Source of the DNA: Rhodoferax sp.
Lineage (GTDB): Bacteria > Pseudomonadota > Gammaproteobacteria > Burkholderiales > Burkholderiaceae_C
Reading direction: 5' to 3'
NCBI GenBank assembly: GCA_021737865.1
Contig: JAIPDC010000010.1
Location: forward strand, 1-36,388
DNA length: 36,388 bases
In this document: in pieces, positions 1 to 8,635 of the stretch
Layout of the letters: every line of letters begins with the position of its first letter
Position numbering within the stretch: position 1 is the stretch's first letter
The notes under the pieces: model-generated
Told to the model about the DNA's origin: nothing
Database searches by the model: none
Seen by the model: only the letters and a program-made list of their open reading frames with translations
Program-made: the position numbers and the translations under genes

Positions 1-1
1 T

Positions 2-1714
2 ATTTTTGGACACGGTTCAACCGATCTGGGCGAAGTGTTGCGCGTTTATTCAGAGTCGGGTGTGGTTCAGGTGTTCAATTTCCGAAATGAAGTGGAGATG
101 GCCCATGCCGGCACTGCCTTGGCCTGGGTGTATCAGGAAACCTGTGCGGTGGTGACCTCGATCGGTCCGGGCGCTCTGCAATCCTTGGCCGGTTCGCTGG
201 CGGCGGTGTCCAATGGTGTCGGGCTCTATCACATTTATGGCGACGAGACCACACACGGGGAAGGCTACAACATGCAGCAAATCCCCAAACCTCAGCAGCA
301 CTTGTTTGGCCAGATGACCGCGCTGATGGGCCAGTCTTATGTGCTGCACACCCCGCAGGCCTTGCGCGATGCGCTGCGCCGGGGCACACAGTGTGTGCAC
401 CATCCGAGCAAGGCCGGGCCGTTTTTCCTGTTGCTGCCGCTCAATACGCAGCCGCAGGTGATTGAGGACTTGAATCTGGTGGCCTTGCCGGAGCGGCTCC
501 GGCTGCCGCGCAGCGGTGTCGCCGATGACGCCGCTTTGAACCAGGCAGCCACGCTGCTGCGCCAGCACCCTCGCGTTGTGATGAAGGTGGGCGGTGGTGG
601 CCGCGCCTTTGCCGCTCAGGTGTGCGCGCTGGCTGAAGCCGTTGGTGCCGCCGTGGTGTTGTCGCCGGGCTCCTCCGGGGTGCTGCCCGATACCCATCCG
701 CAAAACATGCATGTCGGTGGCAGCAAGGGGTCCATCAGTGGAAACCATGCGATGGCGCAGGGGGAATTGCTGCTTGTAATCGGTTCTCGTGCGGTGTGTC
801 AGGCCGACTGCTCGGGCGTTGGCTATCCGAGGGTGAAAGCCGTCATCAATATCAACGCTGATCTGGCCGACGTGGCGCATTACAACGCCACACTGGCGTT
901 ATCTGGCGACATCGGGGCGGTCATCGGACAATTGCTGGGCGCCTTGTCCTCGCCTGACTCTCACCCCAAGGAGCGCCAGTCCTGGCTGGCTGAATGTGCT
1001 GCCGGCAAGGCGCAATGGAAGCAATTTCTGTCGTCCCGTCAGAATGCAACGCCCCTGGCAGACGAGGTCTGGCAACGCCCGGTGTTGTCGCAGCCGGCAG
1101 CCATCAAGGCGGTCTGCGACTTCGCCGCCACCATCAATGCCGTCAAGTTTTTTGACGCCGGTGATGTGCAGGCCAACGGGTTCCAGACGGTGGAAGATGT
1201 CCGGCCTTTTGACACCTATACGGAGACCGGTGCTTCCTATATGGGCTTCGCCACCTGCGCCGTCATTGCTGCCGGACTGGCCGACCAGCCCCGCTACAGC
1301 ATGGCGTTCACAGGCGATGGATCTTTCATGATGAACCCGCAGGCGCTGATCAGTGCCGTTGAGCACGGCGCCAAAGGAATGATCGTCATTTTCGACAACC
1401 GCCGGATGGCGGCGATCTCCAGCCTGCAGCACGCCCAGTACGGCGTCGACTTCCGCACCAACGACAGCGTGGCCGTGGACTATGTCCAGCTCGCGTCGAG
1501 CGTCGCCGGGGTCAAGGCGGTGTGGGCTGGCTACACCCTGGACACGCTGAAGGCTGCACTCCGGGACGCGAAAGACCATGACGGCCTGTCGGTGGTGCAT
1601 GTTCCGGTCTATGCCGGTACCGCGCCTGAAGGCGGCCTGGGCGCCTACGGTTCATGGAACGTTGGCAACTGGTGTGCCGATGTGCAACGCCGCTATGGCG
1701 CCAGCGATATTTAA
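2..1714 (+). CDS. IolD-like thiamine diphosphate-dependent enzyme (5' end outside window)
   Basis: The protein belongs to the acetolactate synthase/IolD superfamily of thiamine diphosphate (ThDP) enzymes. The frame is open from base 2 and already reads IFGHGSTDLGE before the first possible internal start (GTG at 35), so the true N-terminus lies upstream. The IFGHG block, the GPGA segment, the GDETTHGEG loop and the C-terminal YGSWNVG all resemble IolD, the inositol-pathway trihydroxycyclohexanedione hydrolase, more than acetolactate synthase. The cofactor motif is GDG at 1313-1321 with its Asn (FDN) about 28 residues later, and an N-terminal FRNEVEMAHAG carries the likely activating Glu. It is followed 19 bases later by an aldehyde dehydrogenase gene, which fits an enzyme that produces an aldehyde or semialdehyde. 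The substrate is unknown, and it is probably not IolD itself because no other iol gene is present. Confidence 0.8.
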   Translation: MFGHGSTDLGEVLRVYSESGVVQVFNFRNEVEMAHAGTALAWVYQETCAVVTSIGPGALQSLAGSLAAVSNGVGLYHIYGDETTHGEGYNMQQIPKPQQHLFGQMTALMGQSYVLHTPQALRDALRRGTQCVHHPSKAGPFFLLLPLNTQPQVIEDLNLVALPERLRLPRSGVADDAALNQAATLLRQHPRVVMKVGGGGRAFAAQVCALAEAVGAAVVLSPGSSGVLPDTHPQNMHVGGSKGSISGNHAMAQGELLLVIGSRAVCQADCSGVGYPRVKAVININADLADVAHYNATLALSGDIGAVIGQLLGALSSPDSHPKERQSWLAECAAGKAQWKQFLSSRQNATPLADEVWQRPVLSQPAAIKAVCDFAATINAVKFFDAGDVQANGFQTVEDVRPFDTYTETGASYMGFATCAVIAAGLADQPRYSMAFTGDGSFMMNPQALISAVEHGAKGMIVIFDNRRMAAISSLQHAQYGVDFRTNDSVAVDYVQLASSVAGVKAVWAGYTLDTLKAALRDAKDHDGLSVVHVPVYAGTAPEGGLGAYGSWNVGNWCADVQRRYGASDI

Positions 1715-1733
1715 AAATTCCGGATGACACAAC

Positions 1734-3200
1734 ATGAAACGTGAAAACTTTGGTCTGTACCGCGACTACGGTCTGTTTATCAACGGTCAGTGGCAACCCG
1801 CAAGCGAAGGCGGTGTGCGCGAGGTCATTGACCCGGCCAACGAGGAGGTGATCGGCTGGCTGCCAGCGGCTGGCAAAGACGATCTGGATGCCGCGCTGTC
1901 CGGTGCGCGGCAGGGCTTCGCCATCTGGCGGCGCACTTCGCCCTGGGAGCGGGCTGCTGTGCTGCGACGCACCGCCGGTCTGATTCGAAGCCGGGTGGAC
2001 GCAATGGCCCAATTGATGTCTGTCGAGACCGGCAAGCCGCTGGCGCAAGCGAAGGGCGAAATCTCGGATGCGGCCGACCAGTTTGAATGGTACGCAGGCG
2101 AGACTCAACGCCTTTACGGGCAGACCATGGAGGCTCGGTTACCTGAGGTGCGTATGCAGGTGCGCTATGAGCCGGTGGGCGTGGTCGCTGCCTTTTCGGC
2201 CTGGAATTTTCCGGCATTGCTGCCTTCGCGCAAAATCGCCGCGGCGCTGGCCGCCGGGTGTTCCGTGATCGCCAAACCGGCCAGCGAGGCGGCAGGCAGT
2301 TGTATGGCGATTGTGCAGGCCCTGCACGATGCCGGACTACCGGCTGGGGCGGTTAGCCTGGTCACGGGTGACTCGGCTTTCATTTCCGAGTACCTGGTGC
2401 GCTCTCCGATTGTGAACAAGGTCACGCTGACCGGCTCCACCGGGGTTGGCAAGCGTCTGTTGCACTTGGCAGCCGATGGCGTCAAGCGGGTCTCCATGGA
2501 ACTCGGCGGGCATGCGCCGGTGCTGGTGTTCGAGGATGCCGATGTGGCCTACGCCGCTGAACAGTGTGCCCGTTTCAAGTACCGCAACTGTGGTCAGGTG
2601 TGTGCCTCGCCGTCCCGGTTTTATGTGCACGAGAGCCTGTATGCGGCGTTTTGTGAACGCTTTGCCGCGATTGCCAACAGTCTGAAAGTGGGGCACGGGC
2701 TGGACCCGGAAACCGCGGTCGGCCCAATGGCAAATCGCCGTGGGCTGGACAACGCACACCGCTTGATCGACGACGCGCTCGCGCAAGGTGCCCGTCTGAT
2801 CGCGGGTGGCGGACGTCCCGCCGGCATCAGCGGCGACAAGGGTTACTTTCTGGCGCCAACGGCCTTGGCTGACGTGCCCAAAGAGGCCTTGATCATGCGG
2901 CAGGAGCCGTTCGCGCCGGTGGCGCCCATTGCGCCGTTTGCCTCTTTCGACGAGGCGATTCAGCTGGCCAACAGCACCCCTTATGGTCTTGCTTCCTACC
3001 TGTTCTCGAACTCGTTGAAAACGGCCACAATGGCCAGCGAGGCGATCGAGGCCGGCATGGTGGGAATCAATGAACTTGGTATTGCCAGTGCCGAAATGCC
3101 TTTTGGTGGCGTCAAGGAAAGTGGCATGGGCCGCGAAGGTGGTTCCCTGGGTATTCGTGATTATCTGGAGCCCAAATTCATCAAGACGCGCCTGCTGTGA
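1734..3200 (+). CDS. NAD(P)-dependent aldehyde dehydrogenase (semialdehyde type)
   Basis: A full-length aldehyde dehydrogenase of 488 residues that oxidises an aldehyde to the acid in the cytoplasm. The catalytic Asn lies in SAWNFP near residue 158, the general-base Glu in MELGGHAP near 256 and the nucleophile in GQVCASPSR is Cys290. The C-terminal PFGGVKESGMGREGG block is also typical. The overall pattern resembles the GabD/alpha-ketoglutaric semialdehyde group rather than betaine-aldehyde dehydrogenases, but the substrate cannot be fixed from sequence. The gene lies between a ThDP enzyme and a sugar-acid dehydratase, which suggests the terminal oxidation of a semialdehyde in the same pathway. 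Its stop is 56 bases before the most likely start of the dehydratase. Confidence 0.9.
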   Translation: MKRENFGLYRDYGLFINGQWQPASEGGVREVIDPANEEVIGWLPAAGKDDLDAALSGARQGFAIWRRTSPWERAAVLRRTAGLIRSRVDAMAQLMSVETGKPLAQAKGEISDAADQFEWYAGETQRLYGQTMEARLPEVRMQVRYEPVGVVAAFSAWNFPALLPSRKIAAALAAGCSVIAKPASEAAGSCMAIVQALHDAGLPAGAVSLVTGDSAFISEYLVRSPIVNKVTLTGSTGVGKRLLHLAADGVKRVSMELGGHAPVLVFEDADVAYAAEQCARFKYRNCGQVCASPSRFYVHESLYAAFCERFAAIANSLKVGHGLDPETAVGPMANRRGLDNAHRLIDDALAQGARLIAGGGRPAGISGDKGYFLAPTALADVPKEALIMRQEPFAPVAPIAPFASFDEAIQLANSTPYGLASYLFSNSLKTATMASEAIEAGMVGINELGIASAEMPFGGVKESGMGREGGSLGIRDYLEPKFIKTRLL

Positions 3201-3256
3201 CGCTATGGCAACCCAATGACGTCGAGGCTGGCGCAGCTCGAAAAAAAACAGGAGAT

Positions 3257-5005
3257 ATGACAGTGGAAGAAATCAATGAAGTTGGCATGGCGCGCGGCTT
3301 GACCAACTATGGTGACCGTGCGTTTGCACTTTATCTTCGACGCTCTTTCATCAAATCGATGGGTTACTCCGGGGACATTTTGAAGAAGCCGGTGGTGGGG
3401 ATTGCCTCCAGTCCGTCCGGATTCAACAACTGCCACCGGGCCATGCCCGAGCTGGTCGATGCGGTCAAGCGCGGGGTGCTGGCGGCCGGTGCCTTGCCGA
3501 TTGACTTCCCAACGATCTCCTTGGGCGAGGTTTTTCTGAACCCGACCAGCCTCATGTTCCGCAACCTGATGAGCATGGACGTGGAAGAAATGGTGCGCGC
3601 CCAGCCAATGGATTCGGTGGTCATGATCGGGGGCTGCGACAAAACCGTGCCGGCCCAGCTGATGGGCGCAGCCTCTGCTGATGTGCCTGCCATCCAACTT
3701 GTCACCGGCCCAATGATGACCGGGCGCCACAAGGGTGAGCGGCTGGGGGCCTGTACCGACTGTCGCCGTTTCTGGGGTAACTTTCGCGCAGGCAAGATCG
3801 AGCGTGAAGAGATTGATGTGGTGGAGAGCCGGTTGGCCACGACGGCAGGAACCTGTGCCGTGATGGGCACGGCCAGCACCATGGCCTGTATTGCCGAGGC
3901 CTTGGGCATGTCCTTGCCTGGCAGTGCTGCGATTCCAGCAGTCCATGCGGACCGGCTGCGTGCCGCGGAGGCCAGCGGCACGCTGGCGGCGCGCATGGCC
4001 CTGGGGCAGGTGCCAGTCGTGCGGCCCAGCGATGTGATCACGCCCAAATCGGTCGAGAACGCGCTGCGCGTGCTGCTGGCCCTGGGTGGCTCGACCAATG
4101 CCATCATCCACCTGACGGCGGTTGCTGGACGACTCAACATTCCGATTTCTCTGGCACGTCTGAATGAGTTGAGTGACACGACGCCCGTGTTGGTCAATCT
4201 GAAGCCTACCGGGGACAACTACATGGAGGACTTCTATGCAGCCGGCGGCATGAGCGCCCTGTTGCGGGAGTTGAAGCCTCTGTTGCACCTGGACACGGTC
4301 AGCGTCACAGGTGAAACCTTGGGTGAGCGGCTCGATGCTGAAGCCGATTCGTGGATTGACTCCAAAATCGTGCGGCCAGCCAGTGATCCGATCGAACCCG
4401 TGGGTGGTTTGGTTGCCTTGTTCGGTTCGCTCGCGCCGCGCGGCGCCATTCTGAAGCGATCAGCGGCCGACAAGAACTTGTTCGAGAAGGAAGGCCGCGT
4501 CGTGCTGTTCACCTCACTGGAGGATTTAAGCGCCCGTATCGACGACCCGGATCTGGATGTGACAGCGGATGACATCCTGGTGTTGCAAAATGCCGGCCCG
4601 ACCAGTCGAAGCGGCATGCCCGAGGCCGGCTATTTGCCGATCCCGAAAAAGCTGGCGCAGGCCGGGGTGAAAGACATGGTGCGGATCTCGGATGCGCGCA
4701 TGAGCGGCACCGCGTTCGGAACCATCGTGCTGCATGTCGCGCCAGAGGCGGCGGCAGGCGGCCCGCTGGCACTGGTCCAGAACGGCGACCGGATCCGGCT
4801 CAGCGTGAAGCATCGCAGCCTCGATCTACTCGTAGATGAAGCCGAGTTGGCACGCCGGCGCCTGGTTCTGCCATCCACGTTGCCGCACATTCCGCGCGGC
4901 TACGCCAAGTTGTACCAAGACCATGTGTTGCAGGCGGATGCAGGCTGCGACTTCGATTTCTTGCGCGCAGCCGCGCAACCCCAGGACCAAGCGAGAGGAG
5001 CGTAG
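3257..5005 (+). CDS. IlvD/Edd-family dehydratase, probably for a sugar acid
   Basis: An iron-sulfur dehydratase that removes water from a 2,3-dihydroxy acid to give a 2-keto-3-deoxy acid. Cysteines likely to hold the cluster are in GGCDKTVPA, GACTDC and TAGTCAVMGTAS; the ISDARMSGTAFG block near the C-terminus is a family hallmark. The C-terminal pattern (GYAKLYQDHVLQADAG.DFDFL) resembles pentonate dehydratases such as L-arabinonate dehydratase more than the isoleucine-valine enzyme. The frame is open from 3197, but ATG 3257 follows AGGAG at 3250-3254 by 2 bases; GTG 3263 with an 8-base spacer is an equally good start. No branched-chain amino acid genes are nearby, so a catabolic role with the upstream aldehyde dehydrogenase is inferred. 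Confidence 0.88.
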   Translation: MTVEEINEVGMARGLTNYGDRAFALYLRRSFIKSMGYSGDILKKPVVGIASSPSGFNNCHRAMPELVDAVKRGVLAAGALPIDFPTISLGEVFLNPTSLMFRNLMSMDVEEMVRAQPMDSVVMIGGCDKTVPAQLMGAASADVPAIQLVTGPMMTGRHKGERLGACTDCRRFWGNFRAGKIEREEIDVVESRLATTAGTCAVMGTASTMACIAEALGMSLPGSAAIPAVHADRLRAAEASGTLAARMALGQVPVVRPSDVITPKSVENALRVLLALGGSTNAIIHLTAVAGRLNIPISLARLNELSDTTPVLVNLKPTGDNYMEDFYAAGGMSALLRELKPLLHLDTVSVTGETLGERLDAEADSWIDSKIVRPASDPIEPVGGLVALFGSLAPRGAILKRSAADKNLFEKEGRVVLFTSLEDLSARIDDPDLDVTADDILVLQNAGPTSRSGMPEAGYLPIPKKLAQAGVKDMVRISDARMSGTAFGTIVLHVAPEAAAGGPLALVQNGDRIRLSVKHRSLDLLVDEAELARRRLVLPSTLPHIPRGYAKLYQDHVLQADAGCDFDFLRAAAQPQDQARGA

Positions 5006-5006
5006 G

Positions 5007-5495
5007 ATGAAAGTGCGAGACATCATTCAATCCAAGAGCCGCCCTCCTTTAACGGTACACCCTCAAACGCTGCTTTCGCAATGCGTGATCAGCATGGCCG
5101 ACGAGGACCTGGGCTCATTGGTCGTGATGGATGGCCCCACGGTGGCCGGCATATTGACCTTCCGCGAAGTGATCCTGGTGTTGGCGCAGCGCCAGAAAGA
5201 ACTGCGCATCGGACCGACGCCACCTGTCGCCGAACTCAAGGTATGCGATGTCATGAACTCGAATCCGGTTTGCACCGCGCCCGATGTCGAGCTGCATGAC
5301 CTGCGCGCTCTGATGATCAGCCATCACCAGCGTTACCTGCCGGTGCTGGACAACGGCGTGTTGATCGGTGTGTTGTCGTTCCACGATGTTGCACGCAGCG
5401 TGTTTGAGGAGAAGGAGTTTGAGAACCGCATGCTGAAGAGCTATATCAGTGACTGGCCGACTGCGGATACCCCGGTGTCGTCGGGAAAAGCCTGA
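5007..5495 (+). CDS. Protein with two CBS domains
   Basis: A 162-residue protein made almost entirely of a CBS-domain pair, roughly residues 3-60 and 75-135, with the typical V.DVM...P.....V.L.D.R.LM......LPV.D....IGV.S..D pattern in the second repeat. CBS pairs bind adenine nucleotides (AMP, ATP, SAM) and act as energy or ligand sensors; there is no catalytic domain here. The gene starts one base after the dehydratase stop, at ATG 5007, with GAGAGGAG at 4993-5000, and ends 12 bases before the XdhC gene, so it is embedded in the operon. A regulatory role over one of the operon enzymes is possible but nothing in the sequence says which. Confidence 0.85.
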   Translation: MKVRDIIQSKSRPPLTVHPQTLLSQCVISMADEDLGSLVVMDGPTVAGILTFREVILVLAQRQKELRIGPTPPVAELKVCDVMNSNPVCTAPDVELHDLRALMISHHQRYLPVLDNGVLIGVLSFHDVARSVFEEKEFENRMLKSYISDWPTADTPVSSGKA

Positions 5496-5507
5496 AGAGG
5501 TGACTTT

Positions 5508-6524
5508 TTGGAAAGCCTTGATCTTCGGGTGTTGGCTGACGCGCTTGCTTGGCATCGCAGCGGTCATGCGGTTAATTTGGTGACGGTGGTGCAAACTTGG
5601 GGTAGTGCGCCGCGGCCACCAGGCGCTTTGCTGGCTATACGCGAGGACGGCGTGGTGAGCGGTTCTGTGTCTGGAGGCTGCGTCGAAGACGATCTGATCG
5701 CCCGCACAAAGGCCCGCTTTCAAGTGGTTGATGGCACTGATGTCACTTTGGATAAGCCTGCCATGATCGTCTATGGTGTCAGCCGGGAAGAAGCCTCACG
5801 CTTTGGCCTGCCGTGTGGTGGCACCCTGCGCTTGGTGCAGGAACCCTTGCTTGACACCGACTGGGTGACTCATTTGCTGGCATGCACCGCCGATCACCAA
5901 CTGGTGGCGCGCACGCTGACCTTGGCGACCGGCGCTGTGCAACTCTCCAAAGCCGATCGTGGTCAAGCGATATGTTTTGATGGCGCCACCTTGACCACGG
6001 TGTTTGGCCCCAAGTGGCGCCTGCTGCTCATTGGCGCTGGGCAGTTATCGCAAGCGGTCGCGCAGATGGCCACCTTGGTTGATTTCGAAGTTCTGGTTTG
6101 CGATCCGCGTGAAGAATATGCTGCGATGCTTGTGGCTGGCATGCCGGGTATCCAACGAATCGAAGGCATGCCTGATGACGTCGTTCGCGAACTGGTGCCA
6201 GATGCCCACACGGCCATCGTGGCCCTGACCCATGACCCAAAACTCGACGATATGGCTTTGCTCGAAGCGCTGAAATCCAATGCCTTTTACGTCGGCGCTT
6301 TGGGCTCGCGGCGCAACCAGGAAACACGCAAGCGGCGACTGGCTGAACACTTTGAGTTAAGCTTTGAGGAACTGGGTCGCCTTCATGGTCCGGTGGGTTT
6401 GGCGTTGCGCGCAAAAACACCAGCCGAGATTGCGGTCTCCATAGTGGCCGAGATCGTGCAAGTAAAAAACGAGACTGCTGCTTTTACGTTGATGTCCCCT
6501 CTGCAAGGTTACGTGCCGCTTTGA
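5508..6524 (+). CDS. XdhC/CoxI-family molybdenum hydroxylase maturation protein
   Basis: 338 residues with both parts of the family: an N-terminal XdhC/CoxI domain with GSVSGGCVEDDL near residues 51-62 and a C-terminal Rossmann domain starting at LLLIGAGQLSQ. Family members bind the molybdenum cofactor, help add its terminal sulfido ligand and insert it into xanthine dehydrogenase-type enzymes. The start is TTG 5508, supported by AAGAGG at 5495-5500 with a 7-base spacer. The 3' end overlaps the next gene by four bases (TTGA), a translational-coupling arrangement. The client molybdoenzyme is not in this window and probably lies upstream of base 1. Confidence 0.88.
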   Translation: MESLDLRVLADALAWHRSGHAVNLVTVVQTWGSAPRPPGALLAIREDGVVSGSVSGGCVEDDLIARTKARFQVVDGTDVTLDKPAMIVYGVSREEASRFGLPCGGTLRLVQEPLLDTDWVTHLLACTADHQLVARTLTLATGAVQLSKADRGQAICFDGATLTTVFGPKWRLLLIGAGQLSQAVAQMATLVDFEVLVCDPREEYAAMLVAGMPGIQRIEGMPDDVVRELVPDAHTAIVALTHDPKLDDMALLEALKSNAFYVGALGSRRNQETRKRRLAEHFELSFEELGRLHGPVGLALRAKTPAEIAVSIVAEIVQVKNETAAFTLMSPLQGYVPL

Positions 6525-7066
6525 ATTTGCCCACTGTCATCATTCTGGCCTCAGGACGCGGGGAGCGTTTTACGGCATCGGGTGGCAGCACCCACAAATT
6601 GCAGGCCCAGTTGGCGGGTAAGACGGTTCTACAGCGTACCTTAGATGCCGTTCGCGGCAGTGGCCTGGCATGGCATCTTGAGGAGGGTAGTCACCGCGGT
6701 ATGGGTGACTCGATAGCAGCGGCGGTGCACAAAACATCTCAAGCCAAAGGCTGGCTGATCCTGCCAGCGGATTTGCCACTCATTCAAAGTGACACCCTCT
6801 GTGCGATTGCGGCTGCACTGAAGGGACATGACGTGGTCGTGCCGGTATACCTCGGACGACGTGGTCATCCAGTCGCTTTTTCTTCTGTTTGTCGTCAAGC
6901 ACTTCTGAACTTGAAAGGAGACCGGGGAGCAGTTTTCGTCGTACGCGCGCATGAAGCTTTGGAGTTGGCCACGGAAGATATCGGTTGTGTTGCCGATATT
7001 GACACTGTCGATGACCTCCATATCGCAGAGGATCTGTTGCGCAAAATGGGGGTCTCAGCCAAATGA
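6521..7066 (+). CDS. MobA-like nucleotidyltransferase (MocA type)
   Basis: A 181-residue nucleotidyltransferase of the MobA/MocA fold. The N-terminal ILASGRGERF...GGSTHKL is a variant of the LAxGxSxRxGxxK nucleotide-binding loop, and LPADLPLI carries the metal-binding Asp. MocA enzymes convert molybdopterin cofactor to the cytosine dinucleotide form used by xanthine dehydrogenase-family enzymes, which matches the coupled XdhC gene. The start is TTG 6521, overlapping the xdhC stop; the second TTG at 6527 cannot be excluded. It is the last gene of the operon. The LAAG alanine is replaced by Ser (LASG), a tolerated change. Confidence 0.85.
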   Translation: MNLPTVIILASGRGERFTASGGSTHKLQAQLAGKTVLQRTLDAVRGSGLAWHLEEGSHRGMGDSIAAAVHKTSQAKGWLILPADLPLIQSDTLCAIAAALKGHDVVVPVYLGRRGHPVAFSSVCRQALLNLKGDRGAVFVVRAHEALELATEDIGCVADIDTVDDLHIAEDLLRKMGVSAK

Positions 7067-7455
7067 GTGTTCCAAGGTTTCTTTCGCAATTGACGTGGAA
7101 GGATCGATTCAACTTGAAGCGAATGACATTTGAACTTCATTAGACTTGCCTGCGCTGCGGAAGAGCCGACCAAGACCATGCTCCACTTAAATTAGCTCAG
7201 GTTCAGTGACCGCAATTGGGCACCTGTCCCCAATGTCTGCAACGGGTCTTGGATTCAACCGGTCGACCCCGGGTACCCCCATTGGTTGAAATCGCGGCCG
7301 GACAGCTGACTGTCGACCTACCCGAACCCACGTCAGGTGTCGGGCGGGCAATTTGAACTGCTGTAGACCCTCGCCCGCTGCACTCCGGCAAAATAGTCCA
7401 AGGACTGTGAGTAAATGCAACCCCTTTGACAGCATCGTCAAGTAGCGCGCAAGTA
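7067..7455. other. Non-coding stretch with three inverted repeats
   Basis: No convincing gene is present in this 389-base stretch. It contains three perfect inverted repeats within 100 bases: ATTGGG/CCCAAT (7215-7220 and 7229-7234), TTCAACC/GGTTGAA (7254-7260 and 7284-7290) and GACAG/CTGTC (7301-7305 and 7310-7314). None has a T-tract, so they are not obvious intrinsic terminators. Whether they form an RNA or are chance in a decayed region cannot be told. Confidence 0.35.
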
Positions 7456-7782
7456 TCAAGCCTGCCAAACCCCAAACCCGCCCGCGCGCAGATCAATGCC
7501 CAATTCCACTTCCAGACTCCTGGCTTCGTCGTAGGTCAGCGGGTTGTACAACTCATATAGTTCCGGCAACAGGCGCTGGCCAAATTCCTGCACGTAGCGG
7601 TTGGCCTGAATTCCAGCCTTGTGCTTGTCAAAGCGCACGTCCGGATCCAGTCCGGTCATGCCAACGTAAACACACGGTTTTCCTGGTTTGTAACCCGGAT
7701 TGGACCGCATGAACCGGGCATTGAGCAACACGTCATTGGACAACTCAACAACATAGACGTGATAGTGCTTGCGCCGCGCCAT
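7456..7782 (-). CDS. Small GIY-YIG-like protein
   Basis: A 108-residue protein whose HVYVVEL near the N-terminus and CVYVGMTGLDPDVRFDKHKAG core resemble the GIY-YIG nuclease fold: paired Tyr-containing strands, a TG.....RF..H..G segment, and a Glu in SLEVELGI. I recall this as a conserved hypothetical protein in proteobacteria, not a characterised nuclease. The frame is open further upstream to 8028, but similarity begins only at MARRKHYHVY, so ATG 7782 is chosen; it lacks a strong ribosome-binding site. ATG 7869 is the next possible start. Confidence 0.6.
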   Translation of the reverse strand: MARRKHYHVYVVELSNDVLLNARFMRSNPGYKPGKPCVYVGMTGLDPDVRFDKHKAGIQANRYVQEFGQRLLPELYELYNPLTYDEARSLEVELGIDLRAGGFGVWQA

Positions 7783-7801
7783 GCTTGATTGGGTCCCGAA
7801 T

Positions 7802-8044
7802 TCAGGCAATTCCCAGTGGCTCACCGTCGGCGCCGGAAATCCGGGTTGGGATCGCCTCGTCACCCACATCAGCCTCCCTGGGTCTGCGAATGAACGTGGC
7901 CGGGTGGCAGGGCCAGACATTGTGCTTTCCTGCGTCGGCGGGCGGTTCAACGCCAAAGTGTCCGGCGTAGCGTTCGCGCTCCCTGATGGCTTGGTGGTGG
8001 CTGCACATTGCGCGATGGTAGCGCCCAAATTCCGAGGCCTTCAT
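7802..8044 (-). CDS. Possible small hypothetical protein
   Basis: An 80-residue frame starting MKASEFGRYHRAM and ending 19 bases before the GIY-YIG-like gene on the same strand. Its composition (charged, with Cys, His and Trp spread through it and few low-complexity runs) looks more protein-like than the usual shadow frames. I do not recognise the family. There is no clear ribosome-binding site; GTG 8053 and TTG 8047 are alternative starts. It may be a real partner of the downstream gene or a spurious frame. Confidence 0.25.
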   Translation of the reverse strand: MKASEFGRYHRAMCSHHQAIRERERYAGHFGVEPPADAGKHNVWPCHPATFIRRPREADVGDEAIPTRISGADGEPLGIA

Positions 8045-8085
8045 CAAACGCACACATCAGCGCTGCGTTCAAGTCAACCAATCTT

Positions 8086-8357
8086 GTCAAAATCCCAACT
8101 TCTCATCGACCGTTCTACCGAGACAGACAAATCACGGCAAATCTTGACCCCCTGACCAAGGAAACGATTTACGTGGCAATCAGCATCACCAACAACTGCC
8201 CTTACTGCATCGCATCCCATTCGGCAGGTGCACGGGCCAAAGGCATGAGCGATGCGCAATTCGGTGAATTGATGGCCGTGATTGGTCTGGCCAACGAGAC
8301 CAACCGTCTGGCCTTGGTTATGGCGTTCCCATTGACGAGGCATTCCTGCCGAAATAA
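8086..8357 (+). pseudogene. AhpD-fold (carboxymuconolactone decarboxylase-like) gene, frameshifted
   Basis: The reading from about 8143 (LDPLTKETIYVAISITNN) through CPYCIASHSAGARAKGMS is the AhpD core with its CxxC...H redox centre. The frame runs on in a meaningless sequence after LAL, but the next frame gives GYGVPIDEAFLPK and then TAA at 8355-8357, a natural C-terminus. One missing G in the TTGG at 8314-8317 explains the break. No good start codon or ribosome-binding site is seen upstream, so the 5' end is also uncertain. AhpD-fold proteins are peroxidases or decarboxylases; this copy is probably dead unless the frameshift is a sequencing error. Confidence 0.65.
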
Positions 8358-8368
8358 ACCAAGGATCT

Positions 8369-8635
8369 CTATCCGCCGGATTTCAACGCTTCCATCAAGG
8401 CATCCGGCTGGCCACCTTCTGCCAGATGGCTTTTATACCAAATCGTCAGGATGCTGGTAACGACAGGACCAGGGTTTTGCAAAACCTTGTCAAAGTCCAG
8501 CGCATTGATCTTGCAGATCAGCTTGACCAAGTCCATGTCCAGATCGATGGCATCGGATTCGCAGCGCCTGAGCTTGAGATCAGCAAAGGTGTAGCCCTCA
8601 GGCAGTTTGAGCGTCAGAAGCGTATCAGTGGGCAT
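8369..8635 (-). CDS. Small hypothetical protein
   Basis: An 88-residue frame from ATG 8635 (MPTDTLLTLKLPEG) to 8369, acidic in the middle and without membrane segments or motifs I recognise. The frame stays open to TTG 8725, giving 118 residues, but the extra part looks less protein-like. No strong ribosome-binding site is visible. It lies convergent with the broken AhpD-fold gene, 11 bases from its stop. Function unknown. Confidence 0.4.
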   Translation of the reverse strand: MPTDTLLTLKLPEGYTFADLKLRRCESDAIDLDMDLVKLICKINALDFDKVLQNPGPVVTSILTIWYKSHLAEGGQPDALMEALKSGG

